From contig NZ_QXHU01000005.1 of assembly GCF_009663465.1 (NCBI RefSeq), positions 222,584-286,583 of the forward strand: 64,000 nt of DNA, read 5' to 3'. Shown here in pieces: positions 8,822-18,869 of the stretch; position 1 is the first letter of the stretch; every line of letters begins with the position of its first letter. The notes below the pieces were generated by a model. The model did not search any database, was not told where the DNA came from, and worked only from the letters and a program-made list of their open reading frames with translations. The stretch comes from Riemerella anatipestifer. Its GTDB lineage: Bacteria > Bacteroidota > Bacteroidia > Flavobacteriales > Weeksellaceae. A program made the position numbers and the translations under genes.

Positions 8822-9859
8822 TTATATATGCTCTGTTTTAAAGAGCTTGTCGTAGTTATGAAGTTCGTTATTGGTAAAACCTTGAGATTCCATCCACTCA
8901 TCATTATAGACTTTGCTGATGTATCTAGAACCGTGGTCTGGATAGATAAGCACCACTAAATCATCTTCTTTAAACGGATTCTCCTCTGCATACTGCATAA
9001 GAGCTTGGGTCACGGCTCCTGTAGTGTAGCCTCCCATAATGCCTTCCTTTATAGCGATTTCTCTTGTGCGGTAAGCACTTTGTTCATCGTTTACTCTTAC
9101 AAATTCGTCTATTAAATCAAACCTAAGTGCAGTTGGGATTAAGTTTTTACCTAATCCTTCTATTTGGTAAGGATGAATGTCCTCTTTATTGATAGCCCCT
9201 GTTTCGTGGTAAGTTTTAAGTATAGAACCATCTGCATCTACTCCAATGATTTTGATGTCAGGGTTCTGCTCTTTAAGATATTTAGCAGAGCCAGAAAGTG
9301 TTCCACCAGTACCAGTACACGCGATTAGGTGTGTGATTTTTCCTTGGGTCTGTTCCCATATTTCAGGACCAGTAGAGGAGTAGTGGGCGTCTATATTTAG
9401 CTCGTTAAAATATTGGTTGATATAGATAGAGTTAGGTGTTTCTTTGGCAATTCTTTTAGCAACTTCGTAATAAGAGCGAGGGTCGTTTGCAGGTACATTT
9501 GCAGGGCAAACATATACGGTAGCACCTAATGCTTTTAGATAAGCTATTTTTTCAGGCTTAGTTTTATCGCTTACAGATAAGATGCACTTGTACCCTTTGA
9601 TAATGCTTACCATCGCAATAGAAAACCCTGTGTTACCAGAGGTAGTCTCTACAATAGTAGCACCAGGTTTTAGTAATCCTTTTTTTTCTGCTTGTTCTAT
9701 AATATGTAGAGCTATCCTATCCTTAGTAGAGTGTCCTGGATTAGAAGACTCTATCTTCGCATAGACTGTAGCCGCTATATTTTCGGTAATTTTATTTAAT
9801 CTAACAAGAGGAGTATTTCCTATTAAACCGAGAATATTATCATAAACATTAGTCGCCAT
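8822..9859 (-). CDS. PLP-dependent cysteine synthase / cystathionine beta-synthase family enzyme
   Basis: A fold-type II PLP enzyme of 345 residues. IGNTPLVRL opens it; NPGHSTKDR carries the PLP lysine; TTSGNTGFSIA binds the substrate carboxylate; GTGGTLSGSAKYLKE holds the PLP phosphate. It has no CBS domain pair, so it could be an O-acetylserine sulfhydrylase or a short cystathionine beta-synthase, and motifs alone do not separate them. The frame extends to a TTG at 9874, but the -7 box at 9885-9892 would leave almost no leader for it. The ATG at 9859 is therefore preferred. Confidence 0.9.
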   Translation of the reverse strand: MATNVYDNILGLIGNTPLVRLNKITENIAATVYAKIESSNPGHSTKDRIALHIIEQAEKKGLLKPGATIVETTSGNTGFSIAMVSIIKGYKCILSVSDKTKPEKIAYLKALGATVYVCPANVPANDPRSYYEVAKRIAKETPNSIYINQYFNELNIDAHYSSTGPEIWEQTQGKITHLIACTGTGGTLSGSAKYLKEQNPDIKIIGVDADGSILKTYHETGAINKEDIHPYQIEGLGKNLIPTALRFDLIDEFVRVNDEQSAYRTREIAIKEGIMGGYTTGAVTQALMQYAEENPFKEDDLVVLIYPDHGSRYISKVYNDEWMESQGFTNNELHNYDKLFKTEHI

Positions 9860-9884
9860 ATTACATTTTCTCAAAAACTGGGTG

Positions 9885-9892
9885 CAAAGTTA
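9885..9892 (-). promoter_or_regulatory. -7 box of the cysteine synthase-family gene
   Basis: Minus-strand TAACTTTG, 25 bases before the ATG at 9859. It decides the start against the upstream TTG. Confidence 0.65.
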
Positions 9893-10024
9893 ATAAAAAA
9901 ATAAGGAATATAAGACTTAAATATCTGTTTAGTTTTGGTGGTGTTTTATATTATTAGTTACAGTTGATTTGCTTTTTTATTTTAAGGCTTCCATATTTAT
10001 AGCTGTACTCCCAAGGTTTTTTAA

Positions 10025-10032
10025 TATTTTTG
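10025..10032 (+). promoter_or_regulatory. -7 box of the ZIP transporter gene
   Basis: TATTTTTG fits TAnnTTTG and lies 19 bases before the ATG. Confidence 0.6.
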
Positions 10033-10051
10033 CGGTTCTATTTTTAATTCT

Positions 10052-10744
10052 ATGATTATTGTTCTTCTCATTCTAAGTGTAATAGTAGGTGTATTGTTAG
10101 GCAAGTTTTTTGGGGCTAAAGAGAAACTAGCAAAGAATTTACTTATTCTAAGTGCGGGGTTTCTTATTACGATTTGTCTTAACGAAGTCTTTCCTCAAGT
10201 CTACCACGAACAAAATCATAACATAGGGATTTGGATTGTATTAGGAGTGCTATTACAGATGGTTTTAGAAAGCCTTACCAAAGGCTTTGAGCATGGGCAT
10301 ATCCACCATCATAGCGAAACTAAAAATATATTGCCTGTGGCACTTATGGTGGGTTTGTTTTTTCATGCTTTTATAGAAGGTATCCCTTTAGCTAACGAAA
10401 CAGAGGTTTTGTCGCCTTATCTCACAGGTATCCTGTTTCATAATCTTCCTATTTCCTTTGTTTTGGGAGCGTATTTGTTTGGTAAAGGGTCATCAAAGCG
10501 TTATTCGTGGAGTATTATTAGCATTTTTGCTTTGGCTTCTCCTCTTGGAGTGCTTTTGGGAAAATATATCCCAATGGAGTGGCAGTCTTATTTTCTAGCT
10601 ATAGTGGGAGGGATATTTCTGCATATCTCCGCTGTAATTATATTTGAAAGCAACAAAAACCACAAAATGGATTGGACGAAGCTCCTGCTTGTAGTGTCAG
10701 GAATTCTGATTGCTTTGCTAGGGCATTTATTTCATCATCATTAA
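10052..10744 (+). CDS. ZIP family divalent metal transporter
   Basis: A 230-residue inner-membrane protein with about 7-8 hydrophobic segments. A histidine-rich loop (GFEHGHIHHHSETK, about residues 78-91) lies between TM3 and TM4, as is typical of ZIP carriers. TM4 has HAFIEGIPL and TM5 HNLPISFVLGAYL, supplying the transport-site His and Glu; the C-terminus ends in HLFHHH. ZIP proteins import Zn2+, and sometimes Fe2+ or Mn2+, into the cytoplasm. It is monocistronic, with its own -7 box. No metal-responsive operator was recognised. Confidence 0.9.
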   Translation: MIIVLLILSVIVGVLLGKFFGAKEKLAKNLLILSAGFLITICLNEVFPQVYHEQNHNIGIWIVLGVLLQMVLESLTKGFEHGHIHHHSETKNILPVALMVGLFFHAFIEGIPLANETEVLSPYLTGILFHNLPISFVLGAYLFGKGSSKRYSWSIISIFALASPLGVLLGKYIPMEWQSYFLAIVGGIFLHISAVIIFESNKNHKMDWTKLLLVVSGILIALLGHLFHHH

Positions 10745-10781
10745 AGGTTTAAACATTTTAACGCTATTAAAATTAAAAAGA

Positions 10782-10830
10782 ATTCGTGGAAATAATAAAG
10801 CTCTCTATCATTCCCACGAATCTGTTTTTT
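10782..10830 (+). terminator. Probable terminator after the ZIP gene
   Basis: ATTCGTGG (10782-10789) pairs with CCACGAAT (10814-10821), with further imperfect pairing inside and a run of six T at 10825-10830. Confidence 0.6.
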
Positions 10831-10863
10831 GTGAATATTAGATATTACCTATCTACTATCATT

Positions 10864-11277
10864 TTATGTATTTGATTTTAATATATTTTTGAGTTTTTCT
10901 ATACTTTCTAATTCTATATTACTTAAATCAAATATTTTTCTTTCACCATCAAATTTAGAGATTGTGAGTTGGTTATTTGCAAAGTCAAAGTTACTTATTT
11001 CATCAAATTTAAAAGTCTTTCCCAAAAATAACTCATTAAGTTTAATTACAATTCTTTTTTTATTCCATTGGACAAAGTTTTTATACCAAAGAAATTGAGA
11101 ATGAATAACAGCAATAAATAAGAAAATTACAATGGTTATTAGCTTTAGGTAATTTGTATTTTTAAAAGTCCAAAACTCAAAAGTATTTATAATTACCAAA
11201 AATAAAGCAAGAACCAACAAGATAAATTGTGCTTTACTATCTCTAAAGTTTAATTGATCAAAATGTATTTTTTTCAT
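10864..11277 (-). CDS. Small two-helix membrane protein, unknown function
   Basis: A 137-residue protein with two adjacent membrane helices (FILLVLALFLVIINTFEFW, then LKLITIVIFLFIAVIHS) and a cytosolic-looking C-terminal half rich in beta-prone sequence (RIVIKLNELFLG, IELESIEKLKNIL). This layout resembles small proteins with a membrane anchor and a PH-like domain, but I cannot assign a family. Base composition is more AT-rich than its neighbours. The orientation matches kbl. Confidence 0.6.
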   Translation of the reverse strand: MKKIHFDQLNFRDSKAQFILLVLALFLVIINTFEFWTFKNTNYLKLITIVIFLFIAVIHSQFLWYKNFVQWNKKRIVIKLNELFLGKTFKFDEISNFDFANNQLTISKFDGERKIFDLSNIELESIEKLKNILKSNT

Positions 11278-11320
11278 TTATAAATTTTTACGATTACTAA
11301 TTATCTTATAGAAGCATTGG

Positions 11321-12514
11321 TTAGATAACCCCTAATTCTTTTCCTACTTTTTCAAAAGCAGCTATAGCCTTATCTAAATGTTCTCTTGTGTGTGCGGCTG
11401 ATAATTGGACTCTAATTCTAGCCTTACCTTTAGGAACCACAGGGTAGAAAAACCCGATAACATAGATGTCTTCGTCCATTAGTTTTTCTGCCATTTTTTG
11501 TGATAGTGGGGCGTCATAAAGCATTACAGGTACAATAGCGGCATCTCCATCAGGAATGTCAAAGCCTTTGGCTTTCATTTGGGTTCTAAAATATTGGGCG
11601 TTATCCATTACCTTATCTCTTAGGCTGGTATCTTCGGAAATCATTTCTAGAACTTTGGTTGCTGCACCTATAATGCCAGGAGCTAGAGAGTTAGAAAACA
11701 GATAAGGTCTAGAACGCTGTCTTAACATATCTATAATTTCTTTTTTACCGGAAGTAAAGCCACCCAACGCTCCACCTAGTGCTTTCCCTAGTGTAGAAGT
11801 AATGATGTCCACTCTTCCCATAACCTCGTTTGCTTCGTGAGTACCTCTTCCTGTTTTGCCAATAAAACCTGTGGCGTGGGAGTCGTCCACCATTACTAGG
11901 GCATCGTATTTTTCAGCTAAATCACAAACACCTTTTAAGTCGGCTACGATACCGTCCATAGAGAACACTCCATCGGTAACAATGATTTTAAATCTGTGGT
12001 TGTGTTTACTTGCTTTAATAAGCTGTGCTTCCAAATCTGCCATATCATTGTTTTTGTAGCGATACCTTGCCGCTTTGCAAAGTCTTACTCCATCAATAAT
12101 AGAAGCGTGGTTAAGTTCATCAGAAATGATGGCATCTTCTGCTGTAAATAGTGGTTCAAAAACCCCACCGTTGGCATCAAAACAAGCGGCATAGAGAATG
12201 GTGTCTTCCATACCCAAAAACTCAGATATTTTAGCCTCTAGATTTTTATGAATGTCTTGTGTACCACATATAAAACGCACCGAAGACATACCGTAACCGT
12301 GAGAAGCAATAGCGTCTTGTGAGGCTTTCATAACTTCGGGGTGGTTGGATAGCCCGAGGTAGTTATTGGCACAGAAGTTAAGTAGTTTTTTACCATTGGC
12401 TACAATTTCAGCCGATTGTTGAGAGGTAATGATGCGTTCGTTTTTATAAAGACCTTCGTTCTTGATGTTTTGAAGTTCGGTTTGTAAATACTCTAGATAA
12501 TTTTTAGAAATCAT
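11321..12514 (-). CDS. kbl: Glycine C-acetyltransferase (2-amino-3-ketobutyrate CoA ligase)
   Basis: A 397-residue alpha-oxoamine synthase. [16 protein letters not shown] is the N-terminal family signature, SMDGIVADL and [17 protein letters not shown] carry the cofactor-binding Asp/His, and [17 protein letters not shown] carries the PLP lysine. It forms glycine and acetyl-CoA from 2-amino-3-ketobutyrate in threonine degradation, or runs in reverse. The related 8-amino-7-oxononanoate synthase is the main alternative; length and the GTRGTHE-like region favour Kbl. No threonine dehydrogenase gene is adjacent. Confidence 0.9.
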   Translation of the reverse strand: MISKNYLEYLQTELQNIKNEGLYKNERIITSQQSAEIVANGKKLLNFCANNYLGLSNHPEVMKASQDAIASHGYGMSSVRFICGTQDIHKNLEAKISEFLGMEDTILYAACFDANGGVFEPLFTAEDAIISDELNHASIIDGVRLCKAARYRYKNNDMADLEAQLIKASKHNHRFKIIVTDGVFSMDGIVADLKGVCDLAEKYDALVMVDDSHATGFIGKTGRGTHEANEVMGRVDIITSTLGKALGGALGGFTSGKKEIIDMLRQRSRPYLFSNSLAPGIIGAATKVLEMISEDTSLRDKVMDNAQYFRTQMKAKGFDIPDGDAAIVPVMLYDAPLSQKMAEKLMDEDIYVIGFFYPVVPKGKARIRVQLSAAHTREHLDKAIAAFEKVGKELGVI

Positions 12515-12554
12515 ATTTAGTTTATTTTGGTTATAAAATCGTTGGCTAATTTAA

Positions 12555-12583
12555 TAAAAAAAGCCTTCACTGTTGGAAGACTT
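12555..12583 (-). terminator. Terminator after dacB
   Basis: On the minus strand AAGTCTTC, a 7-base loop and GAAGGCTT (one mismatch) are followed by a T run. It lies between the dacB stop and kbl. Confidence 0.75.
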
Positions 12584-12603
12584 TATAGATTATTTTATAA
12601 ATA

Positions 12604-14025
12604 TTAGAGATTGAGTGCCGGCTCTAGTAGTTTTTCCATTTTAGCTTTAATCTGATGTACAGAACCTGTGTAATTATTGATTAACAATGAGAAGGTAAGG
12701 GTTCTTCCAGATTTGGTATTGATATAACCTGCTAGACATTTTACAGCTCTTAGAGTACCTGTTTTAGCGAAGATTTGTCCGTAGCCTTTGTTGTAGAGAA
12801 ACATTTTCTTTAATGTACCTGTTTGCCCTGCAATAGGTAACGAATCGAAGTAGGATTTGTAATATTTCTCTTTCATAAGACCCGCTAAAAATTTAACTTG
12901 TGAAATAGGCGTTACCAGATTATTTCTAGATAAACCACTACCATCCATTAGGTTTAAACCGTTGAAATCATAGCCGTTAGCATTTAGATGTTCTACGATT
13001 GTTTGTCTGCCTGTTTCTAGGGATTCGTCTCCGTTTTTGTAAAATCCTACTGAACGAAGTAAGGCTTCTGCAAATCTATTATTACTTGTTTGATTAACGA
13101 AATACACAATCTCCTCTAGGCTAGGTGATTGGTATTTAGTGATAAAAGTTCTGTTTTCGGGTTCTATATCAATGGTTTTGCCTTCCACTTTACCCACTAC
13201 AGATACTCCATTTTTAAGTAAAGAAGTTCGTAATGTATTGGCAAGAGAATAAGGTGCAGAAGGTATTTTGCCTATTACTGTATTGCTCTCAAAAGAGTCT
13301 GTATAAGCGATTTGATTGGTGTACGGAGAAACATAGAAAAACCTTTTTTCATCGGCTTTAAATCTACGCTTAATTACTTTTCGTTCTTTGGTAGGGTCTA
13401 TATTGGCAGTTCTGCCTACGGGAAGGTAATAATTTTCTCTTTCTAACCAAACGATGTTGGCAGGGAGGCTATCATTATTGCCTTTAAAAACAGCAGTTTG
13501 TATGAAAATGCTACCATTGATTTTGGTAATTCCTAAGTTTTTTATGGCATAGATAAAATCGGAGGAGATACTACCATAGCTAGAAGACCCTGCTGTCCCT
13601 GTGCCTAAAGTAGGGTCGCCACTACTTACAATATATAGATTGCCTTCTAGAACTCCATCGTCAGATATTTTACCAGAGTATTCTAGCTGTGTATTATATT
13701 TGAATTTAGACCCCATAATGCTCATTGCGGCATCTGTGGTCAGTAGTTTTGTGGTAGATGCAGGAACTAATGGAGTAGCCTCATTATAAGAACTTATGAT
13801 TTGTTTACTTTTTGGGTCGTACACTACAAATCCCCATTGTCCGTTTCTCACCATTGGGTCGCTTGCTAACTGATTGATAGCAATATCTAATTCCTCTTTA
13901 GCCGAAAGAGTTACTTTTTCAGCAGTTGGTGTTTCGTAGGTGGGATACGAACTAGAGTATTGAGCAAATGAAACGAAAAATATAGATATACAGGCTATTA
14001 AAAGCCCTTTTTTGGTTAAATTCAT
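12604..14025 (-). CDS. dacB: D-alanyl-D-alanine carboxypeptidase/endopeptidase (PBP4-type, S13)
   Basis: A secreted serine peptidase of about 473 residues. The signal peptide is MNLTKKGLLIACISIFFVSF followed by AQ. Catalytic motifs appear in order: VPASTTKLLTT (SxxK nucleophile), QTSNNRFAEA (SxN) and FAKTGTLRAV (KTG). PBP4 enzymes trim or hydrolyse peptidoglycan peptides in the periplasm. The frame runs upstream to 14076, but that start lies inside a -7 box (14074-14081) and would precede the signal peptide, so the ATG at 14025 is chosen. The gene has its own terminator. Confidence 0.93.
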   Translation of the reverse strand: MNLTKKGLLIACISIFFVSFAQYSSSYPTYETPTAEKVTLSAKEELDIAINQLASDPMVRNGQWGFVVYDPKSKQIISSYNEATPLVPASTTKLLTTDAAMSIMGSKFKYNTQLEYSGKISDDGVLEGNLYIVSSGDPTLGTGTAGSSSYGSISSDFIYAIKNLGITKINGSIFIQTAVFKGNNDSLPANIVWLERENYYLPVGRTANIDPTKERKVIKRRFKADEKRFFYVSPYTNQIAYTDSFESNTVIGKIPSAPYSLANTLRTSLLKNGVSVVGKVEGKTIDIEPENRTFITKYQSPSLEEIVYFVNQTSNNRFAEALLRSVGFYKNGDESLETGRQTIVEHLNANGYDFNGLNLMDGSGLSRNNLVTPISQVKFLAGLMKEKYYKSYFDSLPIAGQTGTLKKMFLYNKGYGQIFAKTGTLRAVKCLAGYINTKSGRTLTFSLLINNYTGSVHQIKAKMEKLLEPALNL

Positions 14026-14073
14026 ACTTTGAAATTTTGTTACATTGAGGCTTTCCATTAGAAAACAACGAAA

Positions 14074-14081
14074 CAAAGGTA
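14074..14081 (-). promoter_or_regulatory. -7 box of dacB
   Basis: Minus-strand TACCTTTG, about 50 bases before the chosen ATG at 14025. Confidence 0.6.
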
Positions 14082-14145
14082 AAAAATATTGTAAGTCTAG
14101 ACCTATGCAGAGTTGGTAAATAGACTTAAATTATGTTAAAAAGAG

Positions 14146-16593
14146 TTAAAAATCTACAAATAACTCTATTTTCACAGATTGATAAGCGGAGATTTCTCTG
14201 AACTCGTCCAATGATTGTGAAATGTACTCTTTGAAAGTGAAGTATTTATTATTTCTAGGCAGTTTGAGTAATATTTGGTATTGATATTTGTTTTTCAGCT
14301 TTGTGATAGGAGCCTTTTCTGGACCTAAAACACAGTCTAAAGGAAGGTATTTCCTAAGGATAGAACCTAAAAATTGTGAAGCTCTATCTGCCTTGCCTTC
14401 TTTGGAATGTTTAATTTCTAAAAGTACTACTTTGGTAAATGGTGGATAGAGGAATTTTTTTCTATCATTTAGAAAATGCTCATAGATTTCTTGAGTGCTA
14501 TTGTGCTTAATCAAGCTAAACAAAGGGTGTGTTGGGTTATAAGTTTGTATAATAATCTTACCTTTTCCTGAAGTTCTCCCTGCTCTCCCAGATACTTGAG
14601 TGATGAGCTGGTAGGCTTTTTCTTCCGCTCGGAAATCTTGTACATATAGGAGTGCATCAGCCTTGGGAATTGCCACTAGGTCTATATGGTCAAAGTCTAA
14701 ACCTTTGGAAATCATCTGTGTGCCAACAATGATGTTGGTTTCTCTGTTTTCTATTTTTTCGTAGAGTTTTTCATAGGCGAATTTTTTTCTCATAGAGTCT
14801 ATGTCCATTCTGTCCACTTCTGCCTCTGGAAACAATCTTTTGACTTCCTCCGCCACTTGTTCTACTCCGATGCCTTTGGTATTGAGTTGTTGAGACTGGC
14901 ACTTAGGGCATTGGTTAGGTTTAGAAGCTCTTTGTCCGCAATAATGGCACTTCAATTCGTTAGAAGATTTGTGATAGGTCATTACCACATCGCAGTTAGA
15001 GCAGTAGGTTACATGCCCGCAAGCCTCACATTCTACTACATTGGCATAGCCTCTTCTGTTATGGAGGATAATAATTTGTTTGTTCTTCTCTAAATTTTCC
15101 TGAATTTTTTGAATTAACACTGCCGAAAAATTCCCATTTATAGTTTTAGTCTCTTGTTCTTCTTTAATATTGATGATTTCAAAATCTGGTAAATCTACAT
15201 TGCCGTATCGTTCGCCTAAATAAAGGTACTTAAGTTTTCCTTTTTGGGCAGCGTAATAAGATTCTAAAGATGGCGTGGCAGAGCCGAGCAGTAGATGAGC
15301 TTTATAATGATAAGCTAAAATTTGAGCTGCATCTTTAGCATTAAAGTAAGGGCTAGCTTCTCTAGGTTTGTAGGCAGAATCGTGTTCTTCATCTACAATT
15401 ACTAAATCTAAATTTTGGTAGGGCAGAAACAATGCGTTTCTAGTTCCAATAAGGACTTTAATCTTGTTGAGCTTTACTTTTCGCCAAACTTCCACTCGTT
15501 CAAAATCGGTGAGTTTTTGATGATAAAAGCCAATTAAATCGCCGTATTTCTTTTCTAGCCTACGGATAATTTGCTTGGTTAATGCAATTTCTGGTAGTAA
15601 TAATAATGTGTTTTTATTCTCTTTGATGAGTTGCTCTATCAAGTGGATATAGATGTGGGTTTTCCCTGAAGAAGTTACGCCGTGTAATAATACTTTCTGA
15701 TTTTGAGCAAAAGACTGTTCTATTGCTTTAAATGTGTTATTTTGAGTTTCAGTAAGAGGTTCAATATTTTCTATATCGCCACTATAAGCCTCTAGTCGGT
15801 CTTGCTGGAGGTAATATTCATCTACTAGACCTTTATCTATAAGACCTTTCATTTGAGCGTGGGCGAAATTACCTTCCTCAAACAAAATAGATTTTTTAAT
15901 AGGAATTTCAGGCGAAGCCGTTTGTTTAGATAAAATGAGGAGGAAAAGTTCTTTTTGTTTTTCTGCTCTATTAAGGTTAGAAATGACCTCAGCTAAAGAC
16001 TGATTGTCTAATAATTCCTCTTTGATTTTTACATAAGCTACCTCCTTTACTTTGTACTTTTCTGCCACTTTTTCATCTATCTCTATATAGTGCATATCTA
16101 TAAGAGCGTTGATGGTTTTAATTAAATTTTTCTTTGGAATAAAGGCTTCCATTTCAAAAAGACTGACCAATTGTTGAACTTCCAACGCTTGTATTAAAAG
16201 TATTTCGTTGGCATCTAAAAGTTCATAATCTATGTTAGCATTTGGTTTGAGTTTTAGATAAGTTTCGCTTTCCAACTTTAATGATGAAGGAAATGCCAAG
16301 CGGTAAATCTCACCCAAATTACACAGATAGTAAGAAGATAGCCATTGCCAAAACTCAAGCTGCGGAAGAGGTAAAATAGGGGTGTCGTCTAAAATGCTGT
16401 AAATTTCCTTTGGAGAAAACTCTTCGGGAGTGTTTTGGTGTAGGTCTGAGATGATTCCAGTATAGATTTTTTTTCCTCTAAACGGAATGAGAACGCGCAT
16501 ACCCAACGCTATTTTATCCTGTAAATCAATGGGAACTTTGTAAGTGAAAGTTCCTTTTAGATTGAGTGGCAGTATGACTTGAGCGTAAAGCAT
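14146..16593 (-). CDS. priA: Primosomal protein N' (replication restart helicase PriA)
   Basis: About 815 residues. The 3'-DNA-binding N-terminal domain starts MLYAQVILPLNLKGTFTYKV. The helicase core has Walker A GVTSSGKTHIYI, Walker B IVDEEHDSAYK and motif III GSATPSLESYY. Eight cysteines in CEACGHVTYCSNC and CHYCGQ/CPKCQ bind two zinc ions, and motif VI is QVSGRAGRTSGKG. PriA reloads the replisome at stalled forks. The frame extends to 16656, but family alignment favours the ATG at 16593. A TATTTTTG box at 16603-16610 sits just upstream, giving a very short leader. Confidence 0.96.
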   Translation of the reverse strand: MLYAQVILPLNLKGTFTYKVPIDLQDKIALGMRVLIPFRGKKIYTGIISDLHQNTPEEFSPKEIYSILDDTPILPLPQLEFWQWLSSYYLCNLGEIYRLAFPSSLKLESETYLKLKPNANIDYELLDANEILLIQALEVQQLVSLFEMEAFIPKKNLIKTINALIDMHYIEIDEKVAEKYKVKEVAYVKIKEELLDNQSLAEVISNLNRAEKQKELFLLILSKQTASPEIPIKKSILFEEGNFAHAQMKGLIDKGLVDEYYLQQDRLEAYSGDIENIEPLTETQNNTFKAIEQSFAQNQKVLLHGVTSSGKTHIYIHLIEQLIKENKNTLLLLPEIALTKQIIRRLEKKYGDLIGFYHQKLTDFERVEVWRKVKLNKIKVLIGTRNALFLPYQNLDLVIVDEEHDSAYKPREASPYFNAKDAAQILAYHYKAHLLLGSATPSLESYYAAQKGKLKYLYLGERYGNVDLPDFEIINIKEEQETKTINGNFSAVLIQKIQENLEKNKQIIILHNRRGYANVVECEACGHVTYCSNCDVVMTYHKSSNELKCHYCGQRASKPNQCPKCQSQQLNTKGIGVEQVAEEVKRLFPEAEVDRMDIDSMRKKFAYEKLYEKIENRETNIIVGTQMISKGLDFDHIDLVAIPKADALLYVQDFRAEEKAYQLITQVSGRAGRTSGKGKIIIQTYNPTHPLFSLIKHNSTQEIYEHFLNDRKKFLYPPFTKVVLLEIKHSKEGKADRASQFLGSILRKYLPLDCVLGPEKAPITKLKNKYQYQILLKLPRNNKYFTFKEYISQSLDEFREISAYQSVKIELFVDF

Positions 16594-16820
16594 AGAGGGG
16601 AACAAAAATAAGCGATTTTTATTAAAAGTATTTAATGAAGAGTTAATTTTTAACAATTGTCTTTATGTAAAAAGTGCAATGCTACTGACTGAAAAAAACA
16701 TATCTAGGCAAATGATGATGCTTGATACTGTCAATTTGTCATAAAAAAGGGAGTGGCATATTCTTGGTAAAATTGGAGGTGTACTAAAAATGAATATTAA
16801 CAAAAAAATACATAATTAAA

Positions 16821-18728
16821 ATGAGTAAAATTATAGGAATCGACTTAGGTACTACTAACTCTTGTGTGGCAGTAATGGAGGGTAAAGACCCTGTGGTAAT
16901 CCCTAATGCAGAAGGAAAAAGAACAACGCCTTCTATTGTAGCTTTCACTGAAGATGGTGAGAGAAAAGTAGGAGACCCTGCTAAAAGACAAGCGGTTACA
17001 AACCCTAAAAATACAGTTTATTCTATCAAGAGATTTATCGGAGCTAACTTTAAAACAGATGCTAACGAGGTGTCTAGAGTTCCGTATCAAGTGGTAGAAG
17101 GTTCTAACGATACTGTTAAAGTTAAAATTGGAGATAGAGAATACACGCCTCAAGAAATTTCTGCAATGATTCTTCAAAAAATGAAGAAAACAGCTGAAGA
17201 CTATTTAGGTCAAGAAGTTTCTCGTGCGGTAATTACTGTACCTGCTTATTTTAACGATGCACAAAGACAAGCGACTAAAGAAGCTGGAGAAATTGCAGGG
17301 CTTAAGGTAGAAAGAATTATCAATGAGCCTACGGCAGCAGCTTTAGCTTATGGTCTAGATAAGGTAGGTAAGAAGGATATGAATGTAGTGGTGTTCGACT
17401 GTGGTGGTGGTACTCACGACGTTTCTGTACTAGAAATGTATGAGGTAGATGGTAACGCATCTTTCGAAGTAAAGGCTACCGATGGTGATACACACTTAGG
17501 AGGAGACGACTTTGATAATGTGATTATTGACTGGATGGCAGCTGAATTCCAAGCAGAAGAAGGTGTGGATTTAAAATCTGATGCTATTGCTCTTCAAAGA
17601 TTGAAAGAAGCAGCGGAAAAAGCAAAAGTTGAATTATCTTCTTCTACTCAGACGGAAATCAATTTACCATATATCACAGCTACAGCTTCAGGTCCAAAAC
17701 ACTTGGTTAAAACATTAACGAGAGCTAAGTTTGAGCAGTTAGCAGGAGATTTAATTCAAAGAACTATCGAGCCTTGTAAGTCTGCTCTTAAAAATGCAGG
17801 TATGAGCATTTCTGATATTGATGAGATTATCCTAGTAGGTGGTTCTACAAGAATCCCTGCGATACAAGAAGCGGTAGAGAAATTCTTTGGTAAAGCTCCA
17901 TCTAAAGGGGTAAACCCAGATGAGGTAGTGGCTATAGGTGCGGCTATCCAAGGGGGAGTTCTTACAGGAGATGTTAAAGATGTATTGTTATTAGATGTTA
18001 CACCTCTTTCTTTAGGTATAGAAACAATGGGTTCTGTATTCACTAAGTTGATAGAGGCTAATACCACCATTCCTACTAAAAAATCAGAAGTGTTCTCTAC
18101 TGCGGTAGATAATCAGCCTGCGGTTACCATCAGAGTAGGACAAGGGGAAAGACCAATGTTTAACGATAACAAAGAAATCGGTAGATTTGAGCTTACAGAT
18201 ATTCCACCAGCACCTAGAGGTGTGCCACAAATTGAGGTAACTTTTGATATAGATGCTAACGGTATTTTGAGCGTTTCTGCAAAAGATAAAGGTACAGGTA
18301 AAGAGCAATCTATCAAAATTCAAGCATCGTCTGGTCTTTCCGATGAAGAAATTGAAAGAATGAAGAGAGAAGCTGAAGAAAACTCAGCAGCAGATGCTAA
18401 GAAAAAAGAAGAAGCTGACCTTATCAACAAAGCAGATGGACAAATCTTCCAAACTGAAAAGCAAATAAAAGAATTTGGAGATAAGATTTCTGCAGATAAA
18501 AAATCAGCGATAGAAACAGCTTTAGCTGAACTAAAAACAGCTTATGAAGCTAAAGATATGGCAAATATTAAAACTAAATCTGAGGCTTTAGATGCAGCTT
18601 GGATGGCAGCATCAGAAGAGTTGTATAAAGCACAAGCTGAAGCTCAAGGAGGTGCAGAACAAGCACAAGCTAATACAGGTAATGCTGCAGATGATGTACA
18701 AGATGCAGACTTTGAAGAAGTAAAATAA
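16821..18728 (+). CDS. dnaK: Chaperone DnaK (Hsp70)
   Basis: A 635-residue Hsp70. The ATPase domain has [30 protein letters not shown] and [13 protein letters not shown]. The substrate domain has [16 protein letters not shown] and the linker VLLLDVTP. The lid is helical and the C-terminus acidic ([12 protein letters not shown]). The phosphate-2 loop reads [12 protein letters not shown] rather than the enterobacterial DLGGGTFD; I believe this is a Bacteroidetes-type variant. No dnaJ or grpE is adjacent. No clear TAnnTTTG box was found upstream. The last codons belong to a 75-79-bp sequence repeated 3.5 kb downstream. Confidence 0.98.
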   Translation: MSKIIGIDLGTTNSCVAVMEGKDPVVIPNAEGKRTTPSIVAFTEDGERKVGDPAKRQAVTNPKNTVYSIKRFIGANFKTDANEVSRVPYQVVEGSNDTVKVKIGDREYTPQEISAMILQKMKKTAEDYLGQEVSRAVITVPAYFNDAQRQATKEAGEIAGLKVERIINEPTAAALAYGLDKVGKKDMNVVVFDCGGGTHDVSVLEMYEVDGNASFEVKATDGDTHLGGDDFDNVIIDWMAAEFQAEEGVDLKSDAIALQRLKEAAEKAKVELSSSTQTEINLPYITATASGPKHLVKTLTRAKFEQLAGDLIQRTIEPCKSALKNAGMSISDIDEIILVGGSTRIPAIQEAVEKFFGKAPSKGVNPDEVVAIGAAIQGGVLTGDVKDVLLLDVTPLSLGIETMGSVFTKLIEANTTIPTKKSEVFSTAVDNQPAVTIRVGQGERPMFNDNKEIGRFELTDIPPAPRGVPQIEVTFDIDANGILSVSAKDKGTGKEQSIKIQASSGLSDEEIERMKREAEENSAADAKKKEEADLINKADGQIFQTEKQIKEFGDKISADKKSAIETALAELKTAYEAKDMANIKTKSEALDAAWMAASEELYKAQAEAQGGAEQAQANTGNAADDVQDADFEEVK

Positions 18729-18793
18729 TAGTTGGTTGATTACTAACAATTAATAATAATCCGCTGTGAAAATTATATTTCACGGCGGTTTTT
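18715..18793 (+). repeat. Direct repeat, copy A: dnaK 3' end plus terminator
   Basis: Begins in the last codons of dnaK (AAGAAGTAAAATAATAGTTG) and runs through ATTACTAACAATTAATAATA to the terminator CCGCTGTGAAA / TTTCACGGCGG. Copy B at 22223-22297 matches along its length, apart from an extra 4-base GTTG in copy A and a few substitutions in the terminator loop. The repeat units are 3,508 bases apart. Confidence 0.88.
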
Positions 18794-18794
18794 T
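18761..18794 (+). terminator. dnaK terminator
   Basis: CCGCTGTGAAA (18761-18771) pairs with TTTCACGGCGG (18778-18788), with one G-U wobble, followed by six T. Confidence 0.9.
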
Positions 18795-18846
18795 CATGTA
18801 TATAGTTTAAGTCAAAGAAATATTTTTTAGAGTGAATGTAAAGTAA

Positions 18847-18854
18847 TAAATTTG
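18847..18854 (+). promoter_or_regulatory. -7 box of the lipoprotein/toxin operon
   Basis: TAAATTTG, 15 bases before the ATG at 18870. It shows that the islet genes have their own promoter beyond the dnaK terminator, and it excludes the TTG at 18852 as start. Confidence 0.6.
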
Positions 18855-18869
18855 CAAAAAATAATAAGA

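Noticed and set aside
14026..14076. Longer N-terminus for dacB
   Set aside because: The upstream start falls inside the -7 box and would bury the signal peptide 17 residues in.
16845..18323. Reverse-strand frames opposite dnaK
   Set aside because: Shadows of dnaK, created by its codon bias.
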